Shown one piece after another: positions 18,779 to 26,606 of a DNA stretch of 64,000 nucleotides. The notes beneath the pieces were generated by a model. That model was given only the letters and a program-made list of their open reading frames with translations. It did not search any database and was not told the DNA's origin. Position 1 is the first letter of the stretch; every line of letters begins with the position of its first letter. The position numbers and the translations under genes were made by a program. Source of the DNA: Acinetobacter tibetensis (lineage in GTDB: Bacteria; Pseudomonadota; Gammaproteobacteria; Pseudomonadales; Moraxellaceae); NCBI RefSeq assembly GCF_023824315.1, contig NZ_CP098732.1:1178001-1242000 (forward strand), in the 5' to 3' direction.

Positions 18779-18855
18779 AGGCGTATAGCTCAGTTGGTTA
18801 GAGCGCTACGTTGACATCGTAGAGGTCTCCAGTTCGAGTCTGGATATGCCTACCA
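18779..18855 (+). tRNA. tRNA-Val (anticodon GAC), prophage attachment gene
   Basis: A 77-nt cloverleaf: acceptor AGGCGTA/TATGCCT, D-arm GCTC/GAGC, anticodon stem CTACG/CGTAG around the loop TTGACAT (anticodon GAC), T-arm TCCAG/CTGGA with TTCGAGT, then A and an encoded CCA. The prophage enters in the anticodon loop region, and its left end carries an identical copy of the 3' 45 bases, so the tRNA stays whole. Confidence 0.95.
18811..18855 (+). repeat. attL core (45 bp)
   Basis: From TTGACATCGTAGAGG in the anticodon arm to the terminal CCA, identical over 45 bases to 62009-62053. The flanks differ at once on both sides. Confidence 0.93.
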
Positions 18856-18880
18856 AATATAGCTGTTAATTCAGCAACTT

Positions 18881-18910
18881 AAAGCCCACTTCAAAAGTGG
18901 GCTTTTTGTT
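18881..18910 (+). terminator. Phage-supplied terminator behind tRNA-Val
   Basis: AAAGCCCAC and GTGGGCTTT form a perfect stem with loop TTCAAAA, followed by TTG and TTTT. It stands 25 bases after the tRNA and replaces the original host terminator, now at 62064. Confidence 0.85.
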
Positions 18911-18939
18911 TTCGGGGAACTTTCGGGGTATTTTCGGGG
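18910..18939 (+). repeat. Three TTTCGGGG repeats at 11-bp spacing beside attL
   Basis: TTTCGGGG occurs at 18910-18917, 18921-18928 and 18932-18939, a regular 11-bp phase (about one helical turn). Their place next to the core suggests integrase arm-type sites. No matching cluster is seen next to attR. Confidence 0.5.
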
Positions 18940-18990
18940 AATGAAATATTTTCCTACTGTTAATAACTCGCCCATTTAAATTTAAAAACG

Positions 18991-19008
18991 ATGACTAACG
19001 GTAGCTAA
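18991..19008 (+). repeat. 18-bp direct repeat, left copy (cassette boundary)
   Basis: ATGACTAACGGTAGCTAA, identical to 21447-21464, where it holds the last codons and stop of int. The two copies bracket a 2.4-kb cassette with three genes. Confidence 0.85.
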
Positions 19009-19322
19009 ATAATTAACTATTTGGACATCTATTCTTATTTAATCTGGACATTTTTTTCTGTTTTAGGGTTAAATGTGATTACACAAAGCCGTGGAACATT
19101 GTTTAATAAGTAATCGTGGAACATGATAAACTATTAAAAAATCCCAATACATCTGAGTTGGGGTTTATCAAATCAATTAATACATTGAATTATATGAAAT
19201 AAAAAGCGAATTGCGTTTAACGTGCATTATGTTAATTTTAGAAAAACTTTAAAGCACTTATTCAGTTCAATGGAAAAAATATTAAATTCCGAAAGTATTA
19301 TCTTTTGAGCATTCTACAAAAA
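19009..19322. other. AT-rich non-coding left end of the cassette, with paired short repeats
   Basis: No gene is visible. TGGACAT is repeated at 19022-19028 and 19045-19051, and CGTGGAACAT at 19090-19099 and 19115-19124. A weak hairpin (AAATCCCAA/TTGGGGTTT, 19138-19168) follows. Repeated short sequences of this kind resemble the multiple terminal repeats of IS21-family insertion sequences, but no transposase is present, so this is only a possible relic. Confidence 0.3.
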
Positions 19323-19742
19323 TTAATTAACATACCACCTTAAAAAACGCCCATCTTCATCAAACATTTTCTGAGTTAATGAATAAGGACAAATTGATAA
19401 AAAATACCAACCTAAATAACCATGCTCTTCATCCAATTTGTCCATTTTTTCCTTACCAATCCATATTTCTTTAAGTAAAGCTAGCTGCTCATCTGGTGAT
19501 TCTGTTAAACGTTCCCCGCGTTTCGGATGCTCAATACAATCACCGTAAAACAAACATGCATCACCTCTTTTTAAGAGCCTTTCTAAGGCCATAAAAAAAG
19601 CAGTATCAGGATTAAATTCAAATTTTACGTCTGGATAATTTTCATAATCTATCTCACCATCACAGCTATACCATAAATATTCTATTCCCGCATAAGGGTG
19701 CCATTCTTTAAAATGTTTTAAAATTACATCTATTTGATTCAT
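19323..19742 (-). CDS. Unknown acidic protein in the attL cassette
   Basis: A 139-residue soluble protein, rich in Trp, Tyr and acidic residues (EYLWYSCDGEIDYENYPDVK). No signal peptide or membrane helix. I do not recognise the family. Its composition, small size and placement with two other unknown genes resemble orphan immunity proteins of toxin systems, but nothing in the sequence proves this. It is oriented against the two following genes, with about 125 bp between for divergent promoters. Confidence 0.7.
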   Translation of the reverse strand: MNQIDVILKHFKEWHPYAGIEYLWYSCDGEIDYENYPDVKFEFNPDTAFFMALERLLKRGDACLFYGDCIEHPKRGERLTESPDEQLALLKEIWIGKEKMDKLDEEHGYLGWYFLSICPYSLTQKMFDEDGRFLRWYVN

Positions 19743-19867
19743 GGAAATTTAACTCTAATATTTTAACTTTTTTAAGTGGTTTTTTGAACATCGACTCAAA
19801 AACAGACTTGATATTTAATTTTATGACGTAAAGTATGGTTTTGTTTGAGTGAGGCATCTATACAAGT

Positions 19868-20752
19868 ATGAAAACTGAACCTTGGATTGAGGATTGTGAT
19901 CCATTAAAGCCCTACTATGGGAAATTAAGTAATCAGGAATATACCAATATTTCTAAGATATTTACTTTATGGATTAATCATCATAATCATATTGATCCTT
20001 CAGTAATTCATAAAAATAAAAAATTAAATTTATTAGACTACTCAAATAAGTACAATGGAAAATGCAGTCAAGATTTATACCAACTGCTATGTGAGAGTCT
20101 AAAGCAAACAGATGGATATCTTTATTGGCTACCCATAAATAGTATAAAAAATAAAAATACCTTTTCCGCATATTCTCCAGCAATGATTGCTAAGACTCCG
20201 ATAAAAACTAGGTATTTAGATTATGCTTCTCGCTCTTTTCTGCAAATGCAAAATGGCGGATATGCCATTATTGAAAGCAATCTAAACTTTATAGCTCTGG
20301 TTGCTGATGGCTACTATATGCAGGTAGCATTAGATCCAAGCTTTATGAATGATCAATTTCAGAAATATCTAGACAGTTGGAACGAAATAGAAAATAACCT
20401 TGATGAAACTACAGCACAATGGCTTTCACAGGCCTATTACGTAGATATGAATGATGTAAGAGATGGATTGCTGCTCTTGGAAATGGATGAAAATAGTCTA
20501 GAGAAATATACATACTCATTGAAAGATATGAAGAAAGTAGTCATTCATGCACTTTCTGAAAGCGTATCAAACTATTGGCCTGAATTAGCTTTAAACTGGC
20601 TTCAAAAAAAACCTGAGTATCTTGATAGTGATGTATTATATTGGATTGAAAATCTAATTAAGGATAAAAATAAGTATTCTCAGAAGGTTAGACATCTGGC
20701 CATAAAGATACGTAAGGATTTTTTGGAAATAAGTGCGTTAAAACGCATCTGA
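19868..20752 (+). CDS. Unknown protein in the attL cassette
   Basis: A 294-residue soluble protein (MKTEPWIEDCDPLKPYYGK at its start). A central beta-rich section (GGYAIIESNLNFIALVADGYY) is followed by helices with an acidic character (VRDGLLLLEMDENSLEKY). I do not recognise it. GC is clearly lower than in the phage structural genes, which marks it as accessory. It is followed after 43 bp by a second gene on the same strand, so the two are likely an operon. Confidence 0.75.
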   Translation: MKTEPWIEDCDPLKPYYGKLSNQEYTNISKIFTLWINHHNHIDPSVIHKNKKLNLLDYSNKYNGKCSQDLYQLLCESLKQTDGYLYWLPINSIKNKNTFSAYSPAMIAKTPIKTRYLDYASRSFLQMQNGGYAIIESNLNFIALVADGYYMQVALDPSFMNDQFQKYLDSWNEIENNLDETTAQWLSQAYYVDMNDVRDGLLLLEMDENSLEKYTYSLKDMKKVVIHALSESVSNYWPELALNWLQKKPEYLDSDVLYWIENLIKDKNKYSQKVRHLAIKIRKDFLEISALKRI

Positions 20753-20795
20753 TCGCATTTTACTTATTTAAATTTTGGAACAATGTAGGCTGTTT

Positions 20796-21350
20796 ATGTC
20801 ATTTGACTTCGTAAAAATCTTTAAAGAAATTGATCTTCATAAAAATGATCTAGATATTGATAATTTCATGACAACGATCATCAATCATTGTCATGAAATG
20901 CAGCCAAACAAAAGTTGGGACCTATTCAAAGAATTAGATTACACAACAGAAGTTAAAAGTTTAGCAGCCCACGTAATTGACTCTTTAGAAAAAGAGGCTT
21001 TTCCCTTTATAGAGCAAGGGTTTTGGTTTGGTCTTTCTGATAATGGATATCTATATTTTGCAGTATCAGATCAATACATTGCAGAAGAAGATAACTTAGA
21101 TTGGATGTCTGAAGCTAAAACATACTATCCTGAGCAAGGCGCTTTTAGCTCTGAAATTTTACGATCTATTGAAGATTTAGCAGATGAAACAGAACTGGAT
21201 AATTATGCTGAATATCCTTTGTTCTTAGCTTATGCACTTAAACTGGCACAAGCGTCAATGAATCATTATAAAACCGCTTACCCAGAGAGAAAGGTTGGGT
21301 ACTCTATTGGATATGATTCAGGAGATTTTATTACTGGAGGATGGATCTAA
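20796..21350 (+). CDS. Unknown acidic protein in the attL cassette
   Basis: A 184-residue soluble and strongly acidic protein (MSFDFVKIFKEIDLHKNDLD). Start chosen at the ATG 20796 (TAGG eight bases upstream) rather than an upstream TTG. WFGLSDNGYLYFAVSDQYI and the end GYSIGYDSGDFITGGWI are the most distinctive parts. It has the look of a small immunity-like or stress protein, but I cannot place it in a family. Confidence 0.75.
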   Translation: MSFDFVKIFKEIDLHKNDLDIDNFMTTIINHCHEMQPNKSWDLFKELDYTTEVKSLAAHVIDSLEKEAFPFIEQGFWFGLSDNGYLYFAVSDQYIAEEDNLDWMSEAKTYYPEQGAFSSEILRSIEDLADETELDNYAEYPLFLAYALKLAQASMNHYKTAYPERKVGYSIGYDSGDFITGGWI

Positions 21351-21404
21351 TTCTCCCATTTAACATAATGGCAATTATACAAACTTTTAAGTTGGGTTAA
21401 ATGT

Positions 21405-21446
21405 ACCAAAGCTGATGATCCATTTAAAGAAATCATCAGCTTTGGT
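21405..21446. terminator. 15-bp perfect inverted repeat between cassette and int
   Basis: ACCAAAGCTGATGAT at 21405-21419 and its exact complement at 21432-21446 with a 12-base loop. It lies between convergent genes and directly abuts the right copy of the 18-bp repeat. There is no long T-tract, so it may be a bidirectional terminator or a structural end of the cassette. Confidence 0.5.
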
Positions 21447-21464
21447 ATGACTAACGGTAGCTAA
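21447..21464 (+). repeat. 18-bp direct repeat, right copy (int 3' end)
   Basis: Second copy of ATGACTAACGGTAGCTAA. Read leftward it is the end of int, Ser-Tyr-Arg-stop, plus four bases. Confidence 0.85.
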
Positions 21465-22593
21465 TCCGCTCTGGTTTTGGCGCTTCATGTCCTTCTAAAT
21501 AGTGGTCTGTCATTTTCACATTTGCATGTCCAGCCAGTGCTTGTGCGTACTTTTTCCCATACTTCTGTGTAATGTTATAAATGCCCAAGGCACGTAAGTC
21601 ATGCAGTGATGGTCGTTGGTTTGGTTCCAAATGATCATACGCACCTGATAAGTCCCGATACTTCTTAAACTGTTTGGTAATGTGGTCTTCCGTTACTGCT
21701 AAAGGATGTAGTTTCGCATTACGGATTTGCTCGTTAATGCGCTCTGGTCGAGTCGCAATGAGGTAAGGGCAGCGCAGCTTCATAGAATGCTCTACACACT
21801 GCAGCACAACTTCTCTTAACTCTGGATGCATGTCCACTTCAATAAACACAGGCTTGTCGTAATTCAGCGATTTATGCTGTAGTACGGTCATGGTGTTGTC
21901 TTTGATGTTAATGCTTGAACGCTCCATGACCACCAGATCGGCACGCCGTTGAATAGAATGCAATGCAAGATCTATTGCCAGTTTTAACCACGGCGGACAA
22001 ACCGACTTCACTAATTCAATCGACTCGTTGGAATGTCGAGTTCGCAGCTTTTCAGGTCGAATTGGTTTTAAGGTTTTCTCGGCAATATTGTCTGGTGCCC
22101 AGCCGTTGGCCACTAAGTATTTCCAGATGTCGATAAGCTGTGAACGGTGCTTTTCTGCCTGAAAGTCTGTTTGCTTTTTCAGGTATTCTGAAATCATGAG
22201 CAGGGTAATATCGGTACAGTAAAGATGCCCCCACATGTCCTGATATTTCCCAATATTCGCCGTGACATTCACCAAGGTATTTTTGGCAAGTTTCTTCTTG
22301 GGTAAATGCAGCTTTTCATATTCACCCAAGGCTTGGCCAAAATTAGGAACACTACTTTGTTTATGTGCTTTTTCTACTGAAGATAGAATTTTTGACACTA
22401 TGTCAGGGTTACGCTCAAGCACAGTGTTGAGTGCCTGAGCTGCCTTAATGGCTTCGTTTCGATCTTTACCTAATGACTTGCGCTGTCCGTTTGGTAGTAG
22501 GTAGCGAAAGTACATGGTGCCATTGGGCTTTTTGTCTACTTCGACATGGGGAGGTAGGTCCAAGTTCCCCGATTTACGACCTCGAGGAGCCAT
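21451..22593 (-). CDS. int: Prophage integrase (tyrosine recombinase)
   Basis: It catalyses integration and excision at tRNA-Val. Start chosen at 22593 (MAPRGRKSGNLDLPPHVEVD), because GGCGGAG lies seven bases upstream; 380 residues. An N-terminal arm-binding domain, a SAM-like core-binding domain (about 75-170) and the catalytic domain are in order. The catalytic residues are visible: Arg in HSIQRRADLVVM, Lys in LQHKSLNYDKP, HxxR in SLHDLRALGIY, GHA in LAGHANVKM and Tyr in TDHYLEGHE. It is the last gene of a leftward operon with xis, transcribed towards attL. Confidence 0.95.
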   Translation of the reverse strand: MAPRGRKSGNLDLPPHVEVDKKPNGTMYFRYLLPNGQRKSLGKDRNEAIKAAQALNTVLERNPDIVSKILSSVEKAHKQSSVPNFGQALGEYEKLHLPKKKLAKNTLVNVTANIGKYQDMWGHLYCTDITLLMISEYLKKQTDFQAEKHRSQLIDIWKYLVANGWAPDNIAEKTLKPIRPEKLRTRHSNESIELVKSVCPPWLKLAIDLALHSIQRRADLVVMERSSINIKDNTMTVLQHKSLNYDKPVFIEVDMHPELREVVLQCVEHSMKLRCPYLIATRPERINEQIRNAKLHPLAVTEDHITKQFKKYRDLSGAYDHLEPNQRPSLHDLRALGIYNITQKYGKKYAQALAGHANVKMTDHYLEGHEAPKPERISYR

Positions 22594-22594
22594 G

Positions 22595-22861
22595 TTAAAT
22601 CTCCGCCAATATTCGGTCTGCAATAGAGTTACCCGTTTTAGGTGGAGACTCTAGTTCCACCTTAGGTACATCATCTGAATAGTACAAAGGAGCACCCCAA
22701 GATGTGCATTCGACATACCATTGTTTACCAATTTTTTTACCACTGAGCCAACCACGTTTTATATGGCTGACCAGTGTGTCGCGTTTTGGGCGGGATGCTT
22801 CGTCTTGCCAATAGCGTTCAGCAAATACCTTGAGCTTGAGGCGTTGGATATTAGATGTCAT
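22595..22861 (-). CDS. xis: Excisionase-like DNA-binding protein
   Basis: An 88-residue basic protein (MTSNIQRLKLKVFAERYW). The segment VFAERYWQDEASRPKRDTL, then HIKRGWLSGKKIGKQWYVEC, is the winged-helix pattern of phage excisionases, which bind the attachment site and direct excision. Its stop lies one base from the int start and its start overlaps the upstream gene by 11 bp, so all are one operon. Confidence 0.8.
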   Translation of the reverse strand: MTSNIQRLKLKVFAERYWQDEASRPKRDTLVSHIKRGWLSGKKIGKQWYVECTSWGAPLYYSDDVPKVELESPPKTGNSIADRILAEI

Positions 22862-23156
22862 TTGGAGTTTCCTCCTTATTGCATTTACATAGACCGAAAA
22901 GAGCGTATGTCAGTGGATTTGGTGCATCATCAGGTGTGACGTCACGAATGTTTTTGAAATAACTTTTCTTCTTCACAACTACTTCGCAAATATCACCTGC
23001 AATATCTATAACTTTGCCAGTTTTTGATGAAAATCTTGCGCTATTGGATGTCTGGTAGGTTGTGGTGAAACTAACTTCATCACCAACTTTAATGTTTGAG
23101 CGATCTACTGGAATGTATTTATCACAGCTTTTACAGCGGTAATCATAAGTAGCCAT
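22851..23156 (-). CDS. Small zinc-ribbon-like protein of the int operon
   Basis: 101 residues. CKSCD near the start (MATYDYRCKSCDKYIPVD) and CKC near the end can form a zinc site; the middle is a KOW- or SH3-like beta segment (VGDEVSFTTTYQ, TGKVIDIAGDICEVVV). The ATG at 23156 has a good GGAGG site and avoids the overlap of a longer form. The function is unknown. Confidence 0.65.
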   Translation of the reverse strand: MATYDYRCKSCDKYIPVDRSNIKVGDEVSFTTTYQTSNSARFSSKTGKVIDIAGDICEVVVKKKSYFKNIRDVTPDDAPNPLTYALFGLCKCNKEETPNDI

Positions 23157-23160
23157 GTGC

Positions 23161-23352
23161 TTACCCTCCAATTACAACATAGAAGAATTGGATGACTAGC
23201 CACAGAACGAAAGCGAGTAGGGCAAACAGGCTAAATTCTTTGGCGTTGGTGTAAATGATTTGCCAACGTGACGGGCGTAGTTCTACTGTAGTAGGGTGTT
23301 GAAAAAGGATAGGCGTCGTTTGACTGGATATAGGCTTTTGTTTCATACTCAT
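23161..23352 (-). CDS. Small single-pass membrane protein of the int operon
   Basis: 63 residues with a single helix (EFSLFALLAFVLWLVIQFFYVV) at the C-terminus and a polar N-terminal tail. First gene of the int operon, just behind its CI-controlled promoter. Start could also be 23346. No family recognised. Confidence 0.6.
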   Translation of the reverse strand: MSMKQKPISSQTTPILFQHPTTVELRPSRWQIIYTNAKEFSLFALLAFVLWLVIQFFYVVIGG

Positions 23353-23419
23353 CTCGCAGTTATCTGTAAAGCACCCATGAGTTCGAAGGCAGGGGTGCTT
23401 TTTGTTGTTTACGAGATAA

Positions 23420-23447
23420 ATATTACCAAAAAGGTAATTAAATGCAA
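23420..23447 (-). promoter_or_regulatory. Predicted int/xis operon promoter with a CI-type operator inside
   Basis: Read leftward: -35 TTGCAT (23442-23447), 16-bp spacer, -10 TAATAT (23420-23425). A perfect palindrome ATTACC-N5-GGTAAT occupies 23422-23438, overlapping -10 and spacer. The same palindrome sits inside the cro promoter, so CI binding should block int and xis in the lysogen. Confidence 0.65.
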
Positions 23448-23453
23448 GTTTAA

Positions 23454-23470
23454 ATTACCTTTATCGTAAT
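23454..23470. promoter_or_regulatory. Second, imperfect CI-type operator
   Basis: ATTACC-N5-CGTAAT, one mismatch from the perfect 17-bp palindrome, centred 32 bp from it and overlapping the 3' end of the ATPase gene. A possible second site for cooperative binding. Confidence 0.4.
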
Positions 23471-25353
23471 GATAGCGTTTTTTCACCGTCAATATATTTT
23501 CGTGTAATGTAAGGCTGCATCGGTTCATATATTTCTGAAGTAGCACAAATTATTTGGAAAGGTGGGGATAGCATATTGGATACTCGTACAATTATAGCTT
23601 GCAAATTTTCTGCACGTGTTTGTTCTAGTCCACCATCATTAATACCATCTAATATTAAAAATTTAGGTAAACGCATAGATGACTCTTCATTTGCTACTAA
23701 TAATAATGCCAAATGGAAAAGTTGTTTAAGTAATATCGAGGAGCTTTGAGAGAAATGGCTTGTACCATTTACAGTTATTTCATTATCTTCGAATATTACA
23801 AAAATTTCATTTTCTGGATCCATAAACTCCGTTTGTAATCCAGTATCTAATGAAAGTAAGTATTTTAGTGTTTTATTTATTTTATCTAACAATCTGTGTC
23901 GTTCATTCTCTGAGCGGTCTTGTAAAAGCTGTATATGGTCATTAATTTTATTAAGATGACTTTGTAACTTATCACGATGAACTTGGAGTTTTGTAACTTC
24001 TTGAGCAATCTCTAACTTCTGACGAACATTAGTAATTTCAGTTTCGATCTCCCCTAATTCCTTGTAAGCTCTGATACTTTCAATTTCAAAATCAGTATGC
24101 CATCTTGAAGTTAAGAGCCTGAGATCTTGCTCTTTCTTATTCATATTACTTTTTATCTTTGAATACTCCTCATTTAATTTTAAAAAATTATTATTGTTGT
24201 CTTTAATTATTTTTGCAATTTCCTGAATTTGAAAATTTATTTCAGTTTTCATTTGTAATAAATTTAAATTATTATTTAATAGCCCTGTTGGACTTTTACA
24301 CAAATTACAAGTATTCGGGTCAGCAGCCTTAATAATTTTTTCATGACAGCAAGGACAGAACTCAAAATCAATATCATTTATTATTAGGTTAGAACTTATA
24401 GCATTTTCAATATCAATAAGTCTGTTGTTAAGTTCAATATTGAACTGGTCTAAATCAGTGTTCTCATAATTTATTTCATTAATTTTATCTTCGATTGCAA
24501 GCATACCTTTATTTAAGGCGCTAAGTTCATTTTTTAGTTTTGTTTGTTCATCTGTTTGATTGTCAGATGTGCTAATTTCTGTAATATTTTTATTTAAATT
24601 ATGAATTTTTTCTAATATAGTGCCTTTTCTTATTTCTAAATTATTTATTTCACTTATTAAAAAATCTTCAATTAAATGCTCAGATGTTTTTCCAATGATT
24701 TGAAAAAAAGATTGGATACGATTAATTGTAGCAGTTAATTCTTTATCTGTTCTTCTTCTATTTAGTTGTAATTCATATAGCTCACCACTAAAGATTCCTA
24801 ATACATAATCTCGAATTGCGGTACGCTTCTCAGAATTATCCCAAGGGTCTTCTCGATATATTGGTAAGTTATTGTTTTTTTGCTCAGCATAAAGTAAACG
24901 TAAAACTTGATGAGTTGTAATACTTGTTTCCGTAGAAACTGTTGATGGATAATTTAAATAATCAAAGAAAAACTTAGAAAAACCAGATTTTTCCTCTGTA
25001 GAATTATAAGGTAGTTTTAACCAAGTATCATTAGGAGAAGCTAATGAGTTTTTGATATCTCCGAAAAAAATTAATAAAGGAGCTCTAGAGTTTTTAATTT
25101 CTCTTTTAATCGTGATAATTGATTCTTGGATACTTACCTCAAGAAAAACAAAATCACATGCTAAGGCAGCAGGTTTAAATTTTATATTCTCTGCACCAAG
25201 TGCATAAGCTATTAAATCTAATATAGTTGATTTTCCAACACTATTGTTTCCATATATGACATTTAAACCATTATTAAAATTAAGGTCAATTACAAGTCTT
25301 CCAGATTTTGAACAAGTTAAATTTTTAACAATAAATGTATTATAAGTTGTCAT
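23461..25353 (-). CDS. Rad50/SMC-like AAA ATPase, ABC-3C system ATPase component
   Basis: A 630-residue ABC-type ATPase. Walker A is IYGNNSVGKSTILDL near residue 35; Walker B is PKFLILDGINDGG near residue 580, preceded by a degenerate signature (SQSSSILLKQLFHLALLL). In between lie two long coiled coils around a CPCC/CNLC zinc motif near residues 330-355, the Rad50-like hook arrangement. In such systems the ATPase is thought to sense invading nucleic acid and license an effector. It overlaps the middle gene by 14 bp and ends the cI-led operon. The family is clear; assignment to ABC-3C rests on the neighbours. Confidence 0.75.
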   Translation of the reverse strand: MTTYNTFIVKNLTCSKSGRLVIDLNFNNGLNVIYGNNSVGKSTILDLIAYALGAENIKFKPAALACDFVFLEVSIQESIITIKREIKNSRAPLLIFFGDIKNSLASPNDTWLKLPYNSTEEKSGFSKFFFDYLNYPSTVSTETSITTHQVLRLLYAEQKNNNLPIYREDPWDNSEKRTAIRDYVLGIFSGELYELQLNRRRTDKELTATINRIQSFFQIIGKTSEHLIEDFLISEINNLEIRKGTILEKIHNLNKNITEISTSDNQTDEQTKLKNELSALNKGMLAIEDKINEINYENTDLDQFNIELNNRLIDIENAISSNLIINDIDFEFCPCCHEKIIKAADPNTCNLCKSPTGLLNNNLNLLQMKTEINFQIQEIAKIIKDNNNNFLKLNEEYSKIKSNMNKKEQDLRLLTSRWHTDFEIESIRAYKELGEIETEITNVRQKLEIAQEVTKLQVHRDKLQSHLNKINDHIQLLQDRSENERHRLLDKINKTLKYLLSLDTGLQTEFMDPENEIFVIFEDNEITVNGTSHFSQSSSILLKQLFHLALLLVANEESSMRLPKFLILDGINDGGLEQTRAENLQAIIVRVSNMLSPPFQIICATSEIYEPMQPYITRKYIDGEKTLSLR

Positions 25354-25840
25354 ATCGATATTCCATTAAAAGAGTTCTATGCTTAATTCCATCTTTACCT
25401 TTCAATGGATATATAGTTAAGTATTCAAGAAATAATTTTTCAGTTTCTTCTGATAAAAAAGGACTTAATTTTCCATCAATGGTAATTTTAGAAAAATTCT
25501 CTCCTCTACAATATGAGTTCGTGTTTATATTAAACTCTAATATTTTATTACTAACTAGTTTTTTCAAAACTTGTTCTTGAATTCCCCCCATCTTTCTCGC
25601 CATATAAAATGGATTGCTACAAGGTCGATAGGTATCATCTATTCTTTTTAATTCGCCTTTAAGCTTTTTAAATTCATTTGGAACTCTTGTTGTACTAAGC
25701 TTTTTTGGGAAAACTATATAAAAATCAATGATTTTTAATCTGTCAATTTCCAGTGAAATACTTGGATGAAGATGTCTAAAGAGTGTGATTAATCGATAGC
25801 AACAATTACTTGAATCAAAAGCTGGGTGATAAATTAACAT
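25340..25840 (-). CDS. ABC-3C middle component
   Basis: 166 residues starting MLIYHPAFDSSNCCYRLITL, followed by RLKIIDFYIVFPKKL. The N-terminal HPAFD and the DFY..FP pattern fit what I remember of one of the middle-component families of ABC-three-component systems (probably MC5); it looks like a small winged-helix-like protein. It links the ATPase to the effector component. It overlaps the genes on both sides (7 and 14 bp), which supports tight translational coupling of the three. Confidence 0.65.
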   Translation of the reverse strand: MLIYHPAFDSSNCCYRLITLFRHLHPSISLEIDRLKIIDFYIVFPKKLSTTRVPNEFKKLKGELKRIDDTYRPCSNPFYMARKMGGIQEQVLKKLVSNKILEFNINTNSYCRGENFSKITIDGKLSPFLSEETEKLFLEYLTIYPLKGKDGIKHRTLLMEYRYDNL

Positions 25841-26409
25841 TTTTTATCCCAACAAATATGACAATTACCAGCAAGAAAATACATTAAATGAATTACACAA
25901 TCATCATTATAAGATAGTGGTGTACCAATTAGTGTACTTTGTATTGGAGTAATTACTTCTTTAAAAATTTGTGCTTCAATTATTTCAATTGAAGCATCCG
26001 CTTGAATTAGTGGAACTATTAATGAGTCATAAGTTATTTTTATCTTACTGAGTATTCTACCAATAAGATATTGTAAAGCAGGTTTATCTTGATTTTTTAA
26101 GATAAATTTAGAAGCTTTTAATTTATATCTTAAAGCGTCATCAACCATATAATATCGACCAGAATCCTTTAACTTTTGCTCAAGTCCTCTAACATCACTT
26201 CGGTGATGTTGTGAATAATGTTCAATATCATCTAATTCATTTTCAATATCAATGGTATCCCCACTATCAATTTTTGCCATTATGTCAAGGAATGGTTGAA
26301 GTAGGGATACATGTCCATTTGCTGGTAAATGAATATGATAGCTTTGAGATTTATCAATATCTCCGCCAGCAACATCCCCCCCAGCTTGAATATCTTTTTG
26401 GCTAGTCAT
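25834..26409 (-). CDS. ABC-3C C-terminal-domain component with a GGDVAGGD head
   Basis: 191 residues. The first about 20 hold the motif DIQAGGDVAGGDIDKS; the rest is helical (about residues 40-180, e.g. DNA-independent looking ALRYKLKASKFILK), ending in HICWDKKC. ABC-3C systems carry a C-terminal module of this size that is normally fused to the effector; here the presumed effector (a membrane helix) is a separate small gene that ends with the same glycine motif. Starts within the stop of that gene (ATGA overlap). Confidence 0.6.
   Translation of the reverse strand: MTSQKDIQAGGDVAGGDIDKSQSYHIHLPANGHVSLLQPFLDIMAKIDSGDTIDIENELDDIEHYSQHHRSDVRGLEQKLKDSGRYYMVDDALRYKLKASKFILKNQDKPALQYLIGRILSKIKITYDSLIVPLIQADASIEIIEAQIFKEVITPIQSTLIGTPLSYNDDCVIHLMYFLAGNCHICWDKKC
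26347..26401. repeat. 55-bp direct repeat, copy in the C-terminal-domain gene
   Basis: It differs from 26418-26472 at only two bases over 55 (offset 71 bp) and encodes the shared QAGGDVAGGDIDK motif. Confidence 0.9.
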
Positions 26410-26588
26410 TTTTTAACAGATTTATCAATATCTCCGCCAGCAACATCCCCCCCAGCTTGAATGCCTTTTTGGACTACCTTTTTAGAGTTATTATTTCTAC
26501 TTTGGTATATTGTTATTCCTATACCACTAGCCAAAATCACACCAAGTATAGAAAGAATTTCTGTTAAATGCTGTTGAATAAAGTCCAT
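26406..26588 (-). CDS. Small single-pass membrane protein, candidate ABC-3C effector
   Basis: 60 residues: a single helix (LTEILSILGVILASGIGITIY, about residues 8-28), a polar Asn/Lys linker and the tail GIQAGGDVAGGDIDKSVKK. The tail is nearly identical to the start of the next gene's product, so the two proteins probably share a partner or oligomerise through it. It starts only 18 bases after the cI stop (GAGA ribosome site). A membrane effector triggered by the ATPase is a reasonable reading; it is not shown. Confidence 0.65.
   Translation of the reverse strand: MDFIQQHLTEILSILGVILASGIGITIYQSRNNNSKKVVQKGIQAGGDVAGGDIDKSVKK
26418..26472. repeat. 55-bp direct repeat, copy in the small membrane gene
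   Basis: Partner of 26347-26401; see there. Confidence 0.9.
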
Positions 26589-26606
26589 GATTTTTCTCGC
26601 TTTAAA

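Noticed and set aside
19009..19124. IS21-family insertion sequence end
   Set aside because: Paired TGGACAT and CGTGGAACAT repeats are suggestive, but there is no transposase, no opposite end and no target duplication.
21405..21446. Integron attC-like site
   Set aside because: The stem is perfect and lacks the extrahelical bases and R-box sequences of attC; a terminator or cassette-end role is simpler.
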